26,110 nt of DNA from Deltaproteobacteria bacterium (GCA_023381945.1 JAMCQY010000255.1:1-26110); one strand, 5' to 3'. Numbered from the stretch's first letter, positions 6,771-15,705 are shown. The notes: generated from the sequence alone by a model not told the origin. Program-made: numbers and translations.

Positions 6771-6875
6771 GTCGTTTCTCCCTTTCTTTATTTCTATGAC
6801 CGTAATCAGTTCTTTATGGACATTGATGCGCCTATTAATAGTTCTATGATAATAAGTGGGAATTGCATTTCTCAC

Positions 6876-6891
6876 GCAGGCTAAAGCCTGC
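6876..6891. repeat. GCAGGCTAAAGCCTGC palindrome
   Basis: A short perfect palindrome 9 bases downstream of the S-component stop codon. It belongs to the same loose CAGGC...GCCTG family as the other intergenic hairpins. Confidence 0.55.
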
Positions 6892-6900
6892 GGCCACATT

Positions 6901-7641
6901 TTAAAGAAGAAAACAGCCCAACAACAGTACCGCCACAAACGGCGCCAGCACCACCGCCAGGGACGGCAGTCCAGGTATAACTAACAACCCGAAACCCACC
7001 GCCAGGCCAACCCCGTACCCCCCGGCCGCGCCTACCCACACCAATATCATCCCCATGCGGGGAGCCAAGCCCGGGGGGCAGTCCTCCGGGTCCATCTGCT
7101 CCCGCCAGGCGAGGTCCCAGCGGCCCACCCGGGGCGCTATCAGCCGCAAAAGCAAAGGGCCGAGAACCAGGGAGACCAGGCCGTTATTAACCAGGACCGC
7201 CACCGCGATGATGCTGAAAGGCAGGAGTTTGAAAGCTTCCACGCCGAAGCCGATGACCAGGGCGCAAGACATGGCGCCCAAAAGCACCGCGGCCACAAAG
7301 CGGGGCGCCTGGTGCGAAATCTGATCCAGGGGACGATTTTGCCACATCTTGTAAGGCAGGTAGGCGGCCAGAAAATTGCCCCAAAAGCCAAAGAAGCTGC
7401 CGATGCCCAGGGTGCCGAAAAAATCGCCGATGAGATTGCCGAAGGCCGCGCCCCAGGCCCCGGCGGGTCCGAACAACAGGCCAAAAACCACCGGGATGAC
7501 GTTGGCCGGCCGCAGTTCGGTGAGCCCCGGAATAAGCGGGATGCCCTTGAAGGGGATGAGAATCGCCGCGAACAGCCCGGCGGTGAGCACCGTCAGGACC
7601 ACCATGGTGGCATAATTCCACATGCGCCAGACTTCCAACAT
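6901..7641 (-). CDS. ECF transporter substrate-binding S component (QueT-like membrane protein)
   Basis: This 246-residue protein is strongly hydrophobic, with about six membrane segments. After a short N terminus (MLEVWRMWNY) come VVLTVLTAGLFAAILIP, then LIPGLTELRPANVIPVVFG, LLFGPAGAWGAAFGNLIGD, and later helices through LAVVLAPFVAVLLLGCFLL. The TELRPAN and GPAGAWGA stretches, with an acidic residue in the loop, are reminiscent of S components of the QueT/YkoE kind, which bind a vitamin or cofactor precursor in the membrane. The C-terminal extension after REQMDPEDCPPGLAPRMG is longer than in typical S components (about 160-200 residues). The two ABC ATPase halves downstream on the same strand support the ECF call. 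The substrate cannot be read from the sequence. I see no riboswitch in the 287 bases upstream. The ATG at 7623 is an alternative start. Confidence 0.72.
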   Translation of the reverse strand: MLEVWRMWNYATMVVLTVLTAGLFAAILIPFKGIPLIPGLTELRPANVIPVVFGLLFGPAGAWGAAFGNLIGDFFGTLGIGSFFGFWGNFLAAYLPYKMWQNRPLDQISHQAPRFVAAVLLGAMSCALVIGFGVEAFKLLPFSIIAVAVLVNNGLVSLVLGPLLLRLIAPRVGRWDLAWREQMDPEDCPPGLAPRMGMILVWVGAAGGYGVGLAVGFGLLVIPGLPSLAVVLAPFVAVLLLGCFLL

Positions 7642-7928
7642 CTTGCACCAATTCCTCTGGACCTTATCTTAACAGAATTCGACGACCTTGCTCCAGCTAT
7701 TCCAAAGCCAGCCGTTGCAAAACGAAGAGGCTTGAAGCCGCGGCCGTTATCGCCACTTGCGGACCGGAGGTTTTTCCTCTAAACTTGGTTGATTCAAAGG
7801 GGAGGGGGCGGGGCCAATGCTCCTGAGACTAGTTTAGTTTGCTTTGCGGAAGGAATTCTAGTTCTGTTCAGGCAGGCAACTATTTCGGTACCCAAAATTT
7901 TAGTGCAGTAGCTAAAGGAGCTTAATAG

Positions 7929-8741
7929 ATGATGAGGAGAATCGGGGTCTTTGTGGACTCCATGAATATCATGCGCAACGGGGGCTACGGCATGCGCTAC
8001 GAAGTCATCCGGCGCTTCGCCTCCCGGGATGGTGACGAGGCTCTGCGCCTCAACGCCTATGTAGCCATAGACGAAGACCGGGCCGGCTCGGACCCCAATT
8101 ATAAGAATACCCTGAATTTCATCCTTACCCTGCGTGATTTAGGTTTTAAAGCGGTGGAAAAACCTATCCGCTGGTACACCGACGATTCCGGCCGCACCTA
8201 CGGCAAGGCCAACCTGGATATGGAGATGGGCCTCGATATCGTCTCCCAGTCGGACCGGTTGGACCTGATCTACCTGTTTACCGGGGACGGCGATTTTTGT
8301 AGTGTAGTCAGCATGGTTCAGAACAAGGGCTGCCGGGTGGAACTGATCGCTTTTAACAATGTCTCGGCCCGGTTGCGCCGGGAGGTGGACCTGTTTGTCC
8401 CTGGGTATCTTATTCCAGGGCTTTTGCCCACTACTCCGCCGTTTGCCGCTGCGCCCTCCTGGGGTGAAGTAGGCAGCCGGGTGCGCGGGGTGTGCACCAA
8501 GTACTTTCTGGACCGGTCCTACGGCTTTTTCCGGTTCATGCACATTTTTGGCAAGGTCTGGGTGACTGACACCCGCCTGGACGAATCGCCCTATACCTCC
8601 GTGTTCTTTATGGAGAAGGACTTGCCTCCGGGAACGCACGCGGAAAATCTCCCCAGCCGCGACTATATCTTTGAGTTTACCTTGACCGAAGGCGAGAAGG
8701 GGTTCGTGGCTTCGGACATCGATTTGATTTACAAATATTAG
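7929..8741 (+). CDS. NYN domain (LabA/DUF88-like) protein with C-terminal OB-like region
   Basis: The first 160 or so residues form a NYN/PIN-like domain, a predicted metal-dependent RNase fold. GVFVDSMNIMRNGGYG carries the first Asp and the Asn, YVAIDED and KANLDMEMGLDIV carry further acids, and LFTGDGDFCSVV has the typical G-D-x-D loop. After a Pro-rich linker, the C-terminal 90 residues (CTKYFLDRSYGFFRF, then VFFMEKDLPPGTH) resemble a cold-shock/OB RNA-binding fold, where GFFRF and VFF would sit like the two RNP motifs. This second assignment is tentative. The ATG at 7929 follows AAAGGAG. A family role in RNA cleavage is plausible but not proven. The gene lies 86 bases before glgA, with a palindromic repeat in between whose first bases form its TAG stop. 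Confidence 0.8.
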   Translation: MMRRIGVFVDSMNIMRNGGYGMRYEVIRRFASRDGDEALRLNAYVAIDEDRAGSDPNYKNTLNFILTLRDLGFKAVEKPIRWYTDDSGRTYGKANLDMEMGLDIVSQSDRLDLIYLFTGDGDFCSVVSMVQNKGCRVELIAFNNVSARLRREVDLFVPGYLIPGLLPTTPPFAAAPSWGEVGSRVRGVCTKYFLDRSYGFFRFMHIFGKVWVTDTRLDESPYTSVFFMEKDLPPGTHAENLPSRDYIFEFTLTEGEKGFVASDIDLIYKY

Positions 8742-8813
8742 GGACTAGGGGGTAGGGGCCAGGGGTCAGATTTTGCTAATTCCTGATCCCTAACCCCTAA
8801 TCCCTGGCCCCTA
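8739..8813. repeat. TAGGGGCCAGGG palindromic repeat
   Basis: The left arm is built of TAGGG-type units and the right arm ends CCCTGGCCCCTA, so the transcript can fold into a long imperfect hairpin. The first three bases are the stop codon of the NYN gene. A related TAGGGATTAGGG tract follows glgA at 10286-10318. Confidence 0.7.
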
Positions 8814-8827
8814 AAAAAGGAGTCCCC

Positions 8828-10285
8828 ATGGCTGAGAAGCTCAAAGTGCTGTTTGTAGCCTCTGAAGGCATACCCTTTGCCAAGACCGGGGGTCTGGCGG
8901 ACGTAGTGGGCACTTTACCCGACGCTTTGCGGGACCTGGGGGTGGAAGTCAAAGTCCTGATGCCTTATTACGGCGCGGTGAAACAGGGCAAGATCCCCAC
9001 GGTCGCGGTGGCCACGGACCTCGAGGTGAACCTGCCGGAGCCCCTCAATCTCCCCTTCGACCTCATGGCTCCGGAATCTCCTGATTATCCTTTCTGGTTC
9101 GTGGCCCGGGACGAGTTTTACGAGCGCAGCCAACTCTATGGCACCCCCAGGGGCGACTATTTCGACAACCTGGAGCGCTTCGCTTTTTTCAGCGGCGCGG
9201 TGCTGCCTATTTGCCGGGAGATGAATTTCAAGCCGGATCTGATCCACTGCCACGATTGGCAGAGTTCCCTGGTGCCGGTCTATCTGAAGAACCACTGGGC
9301 CTGGGCCGAGGCCATGGCCGGGACCAAGACTCTCTTGACCATTCACAACCTGGCCTACCAGGGGTTATTCCCCCGGAGCAGGTTTCCCCGGTTGGGCTTG
9401 GACCGCTCCTTGTTTACCATCGACGGCCTGGAGTACTATGACCAGATCAACCTCCTCAAGGGCGGCATTATTTTCTCCGACGCCATTACCACCGTCAGCC
9501 CCCGCTACTCCCAGGAAATCCAGACGCTGGAGTTCGGCTACGGCCTGGATGGGGTGCTGCGCCGTTACTCCACGAAACTGCACGGTATTTTAAACGGCGT
9601 GGACTATCAGATATGGAGTCCACAAACCGATCAACTGCTGCCGCATAATTTCACTCTTGAAGATTTGCAGGGCAAGGCCGCCGACAAGGCGGCCCTGATG
9701 GAGGCCTTCGGGCTCAATAAAAAATTGGCCAAGGCCCCCATCCTGGCCATGATCTCCCGCCTGGCGGACCAGAAGGGCTTCGACCTGGTGGCCCAGGCGC
9801 TGCCGCAGCTTATGACCCAGGAGGTCATGGTGGTCATCCTGGGCACCGGCGAGGAGCGCTATCACCGTTGGCTGGCGGCCGAGGCCCCCAAATATAAGGG
9901 CAAACTGGGAGTGCTGGTGGCTTTCGACAACAAGCTGGCCCACCTTATGGAGGCCGGGGCCGACATGTTCCTCATGCCGTCGCGCTTCGAGCCTTGCGGC
10001 CTCAACCAGATCTACTCCATGAAGTACGGCACTATCCCCATTGTCCGGGAAACCGGCGGCCTGGCGGATACCGTCACCCCGGTGGGCAACCCCAAGGAAC
10101 CGGGGACAGGGTTCATCTTCAGCGATTACACCGCCGAGGCCTTTTTAAAGGCCATCTATCAGGCGGTCGAGGCCTATAAAGACCAGAAACTTTGGTCCCG
10201 GATCATGCAGAACGCCATGGCCCAGGATTTCTCCTGGACCAAGAGCGCCCAGGCCTATCTGGATCTGTACAGGCGGTTGATGTAG
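8828..10285 (+). CDS. glgA: Glycogen synthase (ADP-glucose type)
   Basis: The 485-residue protein is a complete GT5 glycogen synthase that transfers glucose from ADP-glucose to the growing alpha-1,4-glucan in the cytoplasm. The ADP-glucose-binding signature KTGGLADVVG lies near residues 20-29 and is followed by VKVLMPYYG. HCHDWQSSLVPVYL and TIHNLAYQG are typical of the N-terminal domain. The C-terminal domain shows LNGVDYQIWSP, ISRLADQKGFDLV, and SRFEPCGLNQIYSMKYGTIPIVRETGGLADTV (given here only as a landmark around 9988-10074), with the catalytic Glu in FEPCGL. The ATG at 8828 follows AAAAAAGGAG. The glgC gene that supplies its substrate lies about 12 kb away on the same strand. No branching enzyme or phosphorylase is in the window. 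Confidence 0.96.
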   Translation: MAEKLKVLFVASEGIPFAKTGGLADVVGTLPDALRDLGVEVKVLMPYYGAVKQGKIPTVAVATDLEVNLPEPLNLPFDLMAPESPDYPFWFVARDEFYERSQLYGTPRGDYFDNLERFAFFSGAVLPICREMNFKPDLIHCHDWQSSLVPVYLKNHWAWAEAMAGTKTLLTIHNLAYQGLFPRSRFPRLGLDRSLFTIDGLEYYDQINLLKGGIIFSDAITTVSPRYSQEIQTLEFGYGLDGVLRRYSTKLHGILNGVDYQIWSPQTDQLLPHNFTLEDLQGKAADKAALMEAFGLNKKLAKAPILAMISRLADQKGFDLVAQALPQLMTQEVMVVILGTGEERYHRWLAAEAPKYKGKLGVLVAFDNKLAHLMEAGADMFLMPSRFEPCGLNQIYSMKYGTIPIVRETGGLADTVTPVGNPKEPGTGFIFSDYTAEAFLKAIYQAVEAYKDQKLWSRIMQNAMAQDFSWTKSAQAYLDLYRRLM

Positions 10286-10408
10286 AGGGCAGGGGTCAGG
10301 GATTAGGGATTAGGGGGTGGTGGCGCAGGCTTCCAGCCTGTGCATCACCTGCTGAAACTTCGGGGCTGGCGATATTAAAACGTAGGGGCGACCCAGCGGG
10401 CCGCCCCT
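10286..10408. repeat. Composite of three intergenic repeat types
   Basis: The stretch holds a TAGGGATTAGGG tract (10286-10318), the hairpin GCGCAGGCTTCCAGCCTGTGC (10323-10343; arms GCAGGCT and AGCCTGT) and the palindrome AGGGGCGACCC-AGC-GGGCCGCCCCT (10384-10408). All three types recur elsewhere in the window. The last one could terminate transcription from both sides. Confidence 0.6.
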
Positions 10409-10416
10409 TTTTATCA

Positions 10417-10683
10417 TTACCCAATGAGGTTGTCGTAGTCGGCGTGGCTGCCGATCCAAAACCACAGCACGCCGTTCGGGATGCCGACACCCAAGGCGCG
10501 ATAAAAGAGGCCGATGCGGACGGACCAAAAACGCCCAATCTGTTTGAAATGTAAGGAGGGGTGGCGGGGATCGTGTTTTAGCAGGGTGAAGCTCTTGCGG
10601 GCAAGCTGCTGCACCGGCTTGGAAAGAGTTTTAAAGCAGGCCCAGAATTGCGGTGAGGCGAGGTGCTTCAAATCTCGCGGCAC
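10417..10683 (-). CDS. RelE/ParE-superfamily toxin
   Basis: The 88-residue protein fits the small RelE/HigB/ParE fold, whose members cut ribosome-bound mRNA or poison gyrase. Supporting segments are LARKSFTLLKHDPRHPSLHFKQI, here noted only by its central DPRHPSLHFKQI, then FWSVRIGLFYRALGV and the C-terminal WFWIGSHADYDNLIG. The PSL.FK, RIG..YRAL and WIGSH..Y pattern is characteristic of the family. It starts with GTG at 10683, inside the last codons of the antitoxin gene (16-base overlap), so the two are translationally coupled. Which target it has cannot be told from sequence. Full length is expected for this family. Confidence 0.83.
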   Translation of the reverse strand: MPRDLKHLASPQFWACFKTLSKPVQQLARKSFTLLKHDPRHPSLHFKQIGRFWSVRIGLFYRALGVGIPNGVLWFWIGSHADYDNLIG

Positions 10684-10868
10684 CCGCCACCTGCCATAGC
10701 CTGGAGTGCGGCCTTCGCCAAGGCTTCCAATTTGCCTGCCTGGACATCTTCTTCTATTTGCCGGTCCCAGGCCTCGGCATCGAAATCATGAAACCACTTG
10801 CGAAAGGCCGCCAGTTCCGCGGGCGAAAATTCCTGAATCTCTCGCCCGACTTTCTCTATCTTATCCAT
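10668..10868 (-). CDS. Antitoxin of the RelE/ParE-type pair
   Basis: The 66-residue acidic, helical protein reads MDKIEKVGREIQEFSPAELA at its N terminus and continues with FRKWFHDFDAEAWDRQIEED and AGKLEALAKAALQ. The pattern SPAELAAFRKWF followed by AWDRQIEEDV and GKLEALA is a recurrent small antitoxin type found directly before RelE-like toxins; this is from general knowledge of such pairs. It should bind and neutralise the protein encoded by the overlapping downstream gene, and such antitoxins often repress their own promoter. The ATG at 10868 follows AGGAG at 10 bases. A good promoter lies immediately upstream. Confidence 0.8.
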   Translation of the reverse strand: MDKIEKVGREIQEFSPAELAAFRKWFHDFDAEAWDRQIEEDVQAGKLEALAKAALQAMAGGGCREI

Positions 10869-10891
10869 AATTGTGGCGCTCCTGCTAAAAA

Positions 10892-10920
10892 ATCATAATT
10901 CTTTTAAAGGGTTTTTGCAA
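10892..10920 (-). promoter_or_regulatory. Sigma-70-like promoter of the toxin-antitoxin pair
   Basis: On the minus strand, TTGCAA (10920-10915), 17 bases, TATGAT (10897-10892). The start codon of the antitoxin is 24 bases further on. The surrounding sequence is AT-rich. Confidence 0.55.
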
Positions 10921-10941
10921 TATATGATGCATTGTCAAAAA

Positions 10942-10964
10942 CGGCTACCCAGCGGGTCGCCCTA
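10942..10964. repeat. Degenerate CCCAGCGGGTCGCCC repeat
   Basis: A partial copy of the palindrome seen at 10384-10408, bounded by CTAC and CCTAC. It has no stable complete hairpin of its own. Confidence 0.45.
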
Positions 10965-10996
10965 CAATGATTGAGGTGGAGTTATAAAGGCCAAAA

Positions 10997-11066
10997 GACC
11001 GGAGACTGAGGACGGAAGACCGAAGCAAATCATTTGTCTCCGGTCCCCGGTCCTCGGTCTCCGGTC
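10997..11066. repeat. GACCGGAGAC inverted repeat downstream of copA
   Basis: GACCGGAGAC at 10997-11006 is matched by GTCTCCGGTC at 11057-11066, with further GG(T/A)C(C/T) units between. The hairpin ends three bases before the copA stop codon region and may terminate its transcript, though there is no U-tract. Confidence 0.6.
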
Positions 11067-11068
11067 GC

Positions 11069-13297
11069 TTAGGCCTTAAACCGCCGCAGGCGCAAGCTGT
11101 TAGTAACCACGCTCACCGAGCTCATGGCCATGGCCGCGGCGGCCAGGGCGGGGTTGAGGGTCCAGCCCCAGAAGGGATAGAACAGGCCGGCGGCCACCGG
11201 CAGGGCCACCAGGTTGTAGCAGAAGGCCCAGAAGAGGTTCTGGCGGATGATGCGCATCATCTGCCGGGACAGATGGATGGCCTGAGGGATGAGGGCCAGG
11301 TTATCGCGGATGAGGGTCAGGTCCGCGGCCTCCACGGCCACGTCAGCTCCGGTGCCCAGGGCAATGCCCACGTCGGCGGCGGCCAGGGCCGGGGCATCGT
11401 TGATGCCGTCGCCCACCATGGCCACCACTTCGCCCTGTCCTTGCAGTTCCATCACCTTCAGGGCCTTGTCGCCGGGCATGACTTCGGCCAGGACGTCGCT
11501 AATCCCGACGCTGCGGGCCATGGCCTCGGCGGTGAGGCGATGGTCGCCGCTTAACAGCAGGATTTTTAGCCCCATGCCCTGCAAGGCCTTGACTGCCGCG
11601 GCTGCCCCTGGTTTCAGGGTGTCCGCCGCGGCGATGACACCGACGGGTTTGCCGTCCACGGCCAGGAAGATGGCGGTCTTGCCTTCCCGGGCGTGCTCCT
11701 GCTGCGGTGCGGTGAGTCTGTCGGTGGGGACCTGCTTTTGGGCCAGAAAAGCCAGATTTCCCAGAAGGACTTCCTGGCCATCTACCCTGGCCTCCACCCC
11801 CAGCCCCGGCAATGCCTGAAATTCCTCCACCTTTGGCAAAATCAGGTGTTTCACCGCGGCGGCATGGGTCACGGCCTCAGCCAGCGGGTGTTCCGATTTG
11901 GCCTCCAACGCCGCGGCCAGGACCAAGATCTGGTCGGCGCTCCGGCCCTCCCAGGCGTGCAGGTCGGTCAACTGAGGGGTTCCCCGGGTGAGGGTGCCGG
12001 TCTTGTCGAAGACCACAGTGGTGAGGCGATAGGCCCGCTCCAGGGGTTCGCCGCCGCGCAGCAGAATGCCCAGTTCGGCCCCCCGGCCGGCGCCCACCAT
12101 GACCGCGGTGGGGGTGGCCAGTCCCATGGCGCAGGGGCAGGCGATGATCAGCACCGCCACCATGCTGATGATGGCCCGGGAGAAGGCCGGAGCCGGACCG
12201 AAGCTGAGCCAGAGTAAGAAAGTCAAGCCCGCCAGGCCCATGACCACGGGGACGAAGATGCCGGCCACCTTATCCACCAGGCGCTCGATGGGGGCCTTGC
12301 TGGTCTGGGCCTCCTCCACCAGCCGGATAATCTGGGAGAGCACCATCTGTTCGCCCACCCGAGTGGCTTTAAAGACTAAAAAGCCGCGCTGATTCAGGGT
12401 GGCGCCCCAGACCTCGGCCCCCGGCTCCTTGGCCACCGGCAGGCTTTCTCCGGTGAGCATCGATTCATCCACCGCGGAGGAGCCCTCCACCACCACGCCA
12501 TCTACCGGAATTTTCTCGCCGGGACGCACCAGCACCAGGTCGCCCACGATCACTTGGTCCAGGGGAATTTCCATTTCCTGGTCATCACGGCGCACCCGGG
12601 CGCTGGGCGGAGCCAGGGCGAAGAGGCGCCGGATGGCCTCCGAGGCCCGGCCCCGGGTGCGGGCCTCCAGCCAGCGGCCCAGTAGAATAAAGGTGATGAT
12701 CATCAGGGCGGTGTCGTAGTAGGTTGCCGGGGCCTGGCCGGCCGCGGCCACGGTTTTGGGAAAGAAGGTGACCCAGGCGGAATAGAAATAGGCCGCTGAA
12801 GTGCCCAGGGCCACCAGGGTGTCCATATTGGCGGCGCGGTGCCGGGCGGCGGACCAGGCCCCGGTAAAGAAGGAGGCTCCGGAATAGAACATCACCGGGG
12901 TGGAAAAGGCCAGCAGGATGAGGTTCATGGCCCGGTGGCTAAGGCCCAGGTTGTGTTCCACCGGCGGAATCATGCAGGCCCAGACCGGCAGGCTCAGGAC
13001 CAGGGCCAGCAGGAAGCGGTGGCGGAACTGCAAAACTTCGGCCTCGGGTGCACGGGGCGGGCGCTGCTCTTTGGCCGCAGCCTCCACTTCATAGCCCGCC
13101 TCCTGGACCGCGGCGGCCAGAGCCGTAAGATTGGTCGCCTGGGGATTATAGCGCACCCTGGCCTGCCGAGTGGCCAGATTGACCAGGGCCTGTTCTACCC
13201 CCGGAGCATTGGTCAAGGCCCGCTCGACCCGGGCCACACAGGCAGCGCAGTGCAGCCCCCCCAGGGTGAGAATGATTTCCTCGGTTTTTTCAGGCAT
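11069..13297 (-). CDS. copA: Copper-exporting P1B-type ATPase
   Basis: The 742-residue membrane protein pumps Cu(I) out of the cytoplasm at the expense of ATP. One N-terminal heavy-metal-binding domain has [11 protein letters not shown] (Cys-x-x-Cys) near residue 16. The transport motif CPC is in [15 protein letters not shown]. The actuator loop has [13 protein letters not shown]. The phosphorylation site is [12 protein letters not shown], the nucleotide domain has SEHPLAEAV, and the hinge is [18 protein letters not shown]. About eight membrane helices are apparent, with four before the actuator domain. CPC with a single CxxC domain points to the Cu(I) group. The ATG at 13297 follows AGGAG at a spacing of 9. 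No copper chaperone or CueR-like regulator is beside it. Confidence 0.95.
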   Translation of the reverse strand: MPEKTEEIILTLGGLHCAACVARVERALTNAPGVEQALVNLATRQARVRYNPQATNLTALAAAVQEAGYEVEAAAKEQRPPRAPEAEVLQFRHRFLLALVLSLPVWACMIPPVEHNLGLSHRAMNLILLAFSTPVMFYSGASFFTGAWSAARHRAANMDTLVALGTSAAYFYSAWVTFFPKTVAAAGQAPATYYDTALMIITFILLGRWLEARTRGRASEAIRRLFALAPPSARVRRDDQEMEIPLDQVIVGDLVLVRPGEKIPVDGVVVEGSSAVDESMLTGESLPVAKEPGAEVWGATLNQRGFLVFKATRVGEQMVLSQIIRLVEEAQTSKAPIERLVDKVAGIFVPVVMGLAGLTFLLWLSFGPAPAFSRAIISMVAVLIIACPCAMGLATPTAVMVGAGRGAELGILLRGGEPLERAYRLTTVVFDKTGTLTRGTPQLTDLHAWEGRSADQILVLAAALEAKSEHPLAEAVTHAAAVKHLILPKVEEFQALPGLGVEARVDGQEVLLGNLAFLAQKQVPTDRLTAPQQEHAREGKTAIFLAVDGKPVGVIAAADTLKPGAAAAVKALQGMGLKILLLSGDHRLTAEAMARSVGISDVLAEVMPGDKALKVMELQGQGEVVAMVGDGINDAPALAAADVGIALGTGADVAVEAADLTLIRDNLALIPQAIHLSRQMMRIIRQNLFWAFCYNLVALPVAAGLFYPFWGWTLNPALAAAAMAMSSVSVVTNSLRLRRFKA

Positions 13298-13540
13298 GGT
13301 GAGGTTCTCCTACCCTCTTAGCGCCTTGGGCCGGTTGGTGATCCAACCTGATTCCCCAGGGGACAGAAATCTACTAAGCGTCATTCTTTTAACATCTGCC
13401 TATCAGTATTCGAAATTTAAAAATCTCGTCTCCCCAAGGTGCTATGCATAAACAATAATCCGGCAAAGGCGGAAAGGCAAGTAAGGCCCCGGAGCGCGCC
13501 TGCCTTGCCGCCCCTGCTGATTGCTGGTACTATACGGCTT

Positions 13541-15007
13541 ATGAGCCTTACTACTCCTCCCCGTTTTGGCAAGAGTGCGCACCCCGCCCTTTGGGCCGCC
13601 CTGGCCTTGGTGGCGTTGGGCGTCTTAGGGTGGTTGCTCCTCGGCAACATGGATTATGACGAACCCGTGGTCATCCTCAAGACCCCGGTGGAGGCGGTGG
13701 GCGCCAAGACCGCCCTCACCCTGGAGGCCGGGGATGAAACCAGCGGGTTAAGGGATGTCAAGGTCACCTTCTCTCAAGATGGTCATGAAAAGGTGATCTT
13801 GGAGAAGAATTTTCCGCCCGGCGGCGCTCCCGGCGAAAAGGTGGAAATTCCCGTGGTCCTGGAGCCCAAGGCCCTGGGCTTCAAAGAGGGCAAGGCCACT
13901 CTGACCGCCACCGTGCGGGATCGCTCCTGGCAAAACCTGTTTCAGGGCCGGACCGCGCGCTTGACTCAGGATGTGGTCATCGACCTGGTGCCCATCCGTC
14001 TGTCCTTTGAGGCGGTGAGCCATCTGCTCCATGCCGGCGGCACCGGGTGCATTAGCTACCATCTTAATAAGGCGGCCAAAGAATCCGGGGTGTTGGTCGG
14101 CGGCCAATTCTATCGGGGCTATGCCAACCCCAGAGGGGGCCAGGGAGAATACGTGGTGCTCTTCCCGGTGCCTCAGGAGGGGCCGGCGGCCACGCAGGTG
14201 GAACTGGTGGCCCGGCCCGGGGTAGGCCAGGAAATAAAGCAGCCGGTTTCCTTGAAGGTAAAGCCCCGGAAATGGCGGCACGACAAGCTCAATCTGCCGG
14301 ATGACTTCCTGCGCAAGGTTGCCGCCACCATACCGGGGCCTAATCCCAGCGATCTCCTGGGGAACTACCTATGGGCCAACCGGGAGTTGCGCCGTCAGAA
14401 CCATGAAAAGTTTCACCAGGTCTGCTCCCAGAGCTCGCCCACGCCGCTATGGTCCGGGGCCTTCAAACGTTACGTCGGCAAACCCATGGCTCGCTTCGGG
14501 GACCGGCGCACCTACATGTATCAGAGAAAGGACGTGGATCAGCAGACCCATCTGGGCGAAGACCTGGCTTCACTGATTAACAGCCCGGTGCCCGCGGCCA
14601 ACAACGGCATCGTGGTTCTGGCTGAGAACGTGGGTATCTACGGTAATACGGTGATGATCGACCATGGTTTGGGGGTCTTTTCAGGCTATAGCCACCTGAG
14701 TCAGATTGACGTTAAGGTGGGAGATAAGGTTACCAAGGGACAGGTGGTGGGCAAGACCGGCACCACCGGCCTGGCTGGGGGCGACCACCTCCATTTCGAT
14801 ATGTCAATTCAGGGGGAATTCGTAGACCCGCTGGAGTGGTGGGATCCCCACTGGCTGAGGGACCAGGTGGAGAAAGTCTGGGGTAAAGCCGCGACGCCGG
14901 CTACCGCCACCGCCGCCGAGTCCGCGCCCCAAGCGGCCAAAGAGACCAGGGGCAAAAAAAAGGCCGGCAAGGGCAAAACCAGGTCTAAGAAAGCTAAACA
15001 ACAGTAA
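13541..15007 (+). CDS. Membrane-anchored M23 family metallopeptidase
   Basis: From the ATG at 13541 (MSLTTPPRFGKSAHP) the protein has 488 residues. One N-terminal membrane helix (about residues 15-35) places the rest in the periplasm. A long middle region has beta-sandwich-like character (VEAVGAKTALTLEAGDET and following) and no recognised family. The C-terminal M23 (LytM) domain has the zinc motif THLGEDLA (H-x3-D), GYSHLSQI and the final HLHFDMS. It should cleave peptidoglycan cross-bridges or activate other hydrolases. The tail after the domain is Lys-rich (KKKAGKGKTRSKKAKQQ), unusual for the family. An upstream in-frame GTG at 13439 would add 34 residues from what reads as non-coding DNA. 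Neither start has a strong ribosome-binding site. Confidence 0.87.
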   Translation: MSLTTPPRFGKSAHPALWAALALVALGVLGWLLLGNMDYDEPVVILKTPVEAVGAKTALTLEAGDETSGLRDVKVTFSQDGHEKVILEKNFPPGGAPGEKVEIPVVLEPKALGFKEGKATLTATVRDRSWQNLFQGRTARLTQDVVIDLVPIRLSFEAVSHLLHAGGTGCISYHLNKAAKESGVLVGGQFYRGYANPRGGQGEYVVLFPVPQEGPAATQVELVARPGVGQEIKQPVSLKVKPRKWRHDKLNLPDDFLRKVAATIPGPNPSDLLGNYLWANRELRRQNHEKFHQVCSQSSPTPLWSGAFKRYVGKPMARFGDRRTYMYQRKDVDQQTHLGEDLASLINSPVPAANNGIVVLAENVGIYGNTVMIDHGLGVFSGYSHLSQIDVKVGDKVTKGQVVGKTGTTGLAGGDHLHFDMSIQGEFVDPLEWWDPHWLRDQVEKVWGKAATPATATAAESAPQAAKETRGKKKAGKGKTRSKKAKQQ

Positions 15008-15011
15008 TTTC

Positions 15012-15079
15012 ACCACGAGGCACAGAGCGCACAGAGGATTTTAATTCAGTATTCTCTGTGCTCTCTATTTCTCTGTGGT
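15012..15079. repeat. CACAGAG inverted repeat
   Basis: CCACGAGGCACAGAG on the left is matched by CTCTGTGCTCTC and CTCTGTGG on the right, making a long imperfect hairpin between the M23 and YciO-like genes. It belongs to the same simple-sequence repeat class as the CACCAAG tracts. Confidence 0.65.
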
Positions 15080-15096
15080 TCATGACAAAGGCACCC

Positions 15097-15705
15097 ATGA
15101 TCATTAAGATCAACCTCCAAAACCCTCAGGAGCGTCTGCTGCGCAAGGCCGTGGACATCCTCCTGGGCGGCGGGCTCATCGCCTATCCCACCGACACCAC
15201 CTATGCCATCGGATGCGATCTCTATAATCTCAAAGGCATCGGCAAAATCTACACCATTAAACGGCGGCCCGTGAGCAAACCCTTCAGCTTCATCTGTCAC
15301 GACCTGAAGAATATCAGCGAATACGCCCTGGTGGGGAATTATGCCTATAAGGTGATGAAACGCCTCCTCCCGGGTCCCTACACCTTTGTGCTGGAGGCCT
15401 CCCGGCAGGTGCCCAAGATCCTCCAGACCCGCCGGCGCACCGTAGGTATCAGAGTACCGGATCATCCCATCGCTTTAGGGTTGGTGCAGCTCCTGGGGCA
15501 TCCTATCATCAGCACCAGCGCTTCTCTGCCCGAGAGCCCGGTGGAGAGCGACCCCTACGAGATTGCCGAGAAGTTCAAGCCGCATCTGGAGTTGGTAATT
15601 GATGGCGGGATCATTCCGCCGGAGCCCTCCAGCATCATTTCCTTGATCGACGACGTACCGGAGATCATCCGGGAAGGGAAGGGGCCGGTGGATATTTTCG
15701 TATAA
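15097..15705 (+). CDS. yciO: YciO-like protein of the Sua5/YrdC/YciO family
   Basis: The product of 202 residues starts MIIKINLQNPQERLL at 15097, with AAAGG five bases upstream; an ATG at 15082 would add five residues. It aligns from memory with E. coli YciO along its length. GGLIAYPTDTTYAIGCDL is the nucleotide-binding strand, followed by IYTIKRRPVSKPFSFICHDL, LLPGPYTFVLEAS, TVGIRVPDHPIA, IISTSASLPES and the C-terminal VIDGG and REGKGPVDIF. Sua5/YrdC proteins make threonylcarbamoyl-AMP for tRNA modification; YciO relatives bind RNA and nucleotide but their role is less clear. The KRRPVSKPFS and STSASLP motifs suggest the threonylcarbamoyl-AMP chemistry may be retained. A strong terminator follows. 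Confidence 0.9.
   Translation: MIIKINLQNPQERLLRKAVDILLGGGLIAYPTDTTYAIGCDLYNLKGIGKIYTIKRRPVSKPFSFICHDLKNISEYALVGNYAYKVMKRLLPGPYTFVLEASRQVPKILQTRRRTVGIRVPDHPIALGLVQLLGHPIISTSASLPESPVESDPYEIAEKFKPHLELVIDGGIIPPEPSSIISLIDDVPEIIREGKGPVDIFV

Noticed and set aside
6771..6938. N-terminal extension of the small protein 6591-6770
   Set aside because: The extension overlaps the S-component end and a palindrome, while the ATG at 6770 has a clear GGGAG.
7642..7928. Riboswitch upstream of the S component
   Set aside because: I looked for cobalamin, preQ1, TPP and similar conserved boxes on the minus strand and could not identify any.
13439..13540. GTG start at 13439 for the M23 peptidase
   Set aside because: The extra 34 residues read like intergenic DNA and would place polar sequence before the membrane helix; the ATG at 13541 gives a normal anchor.
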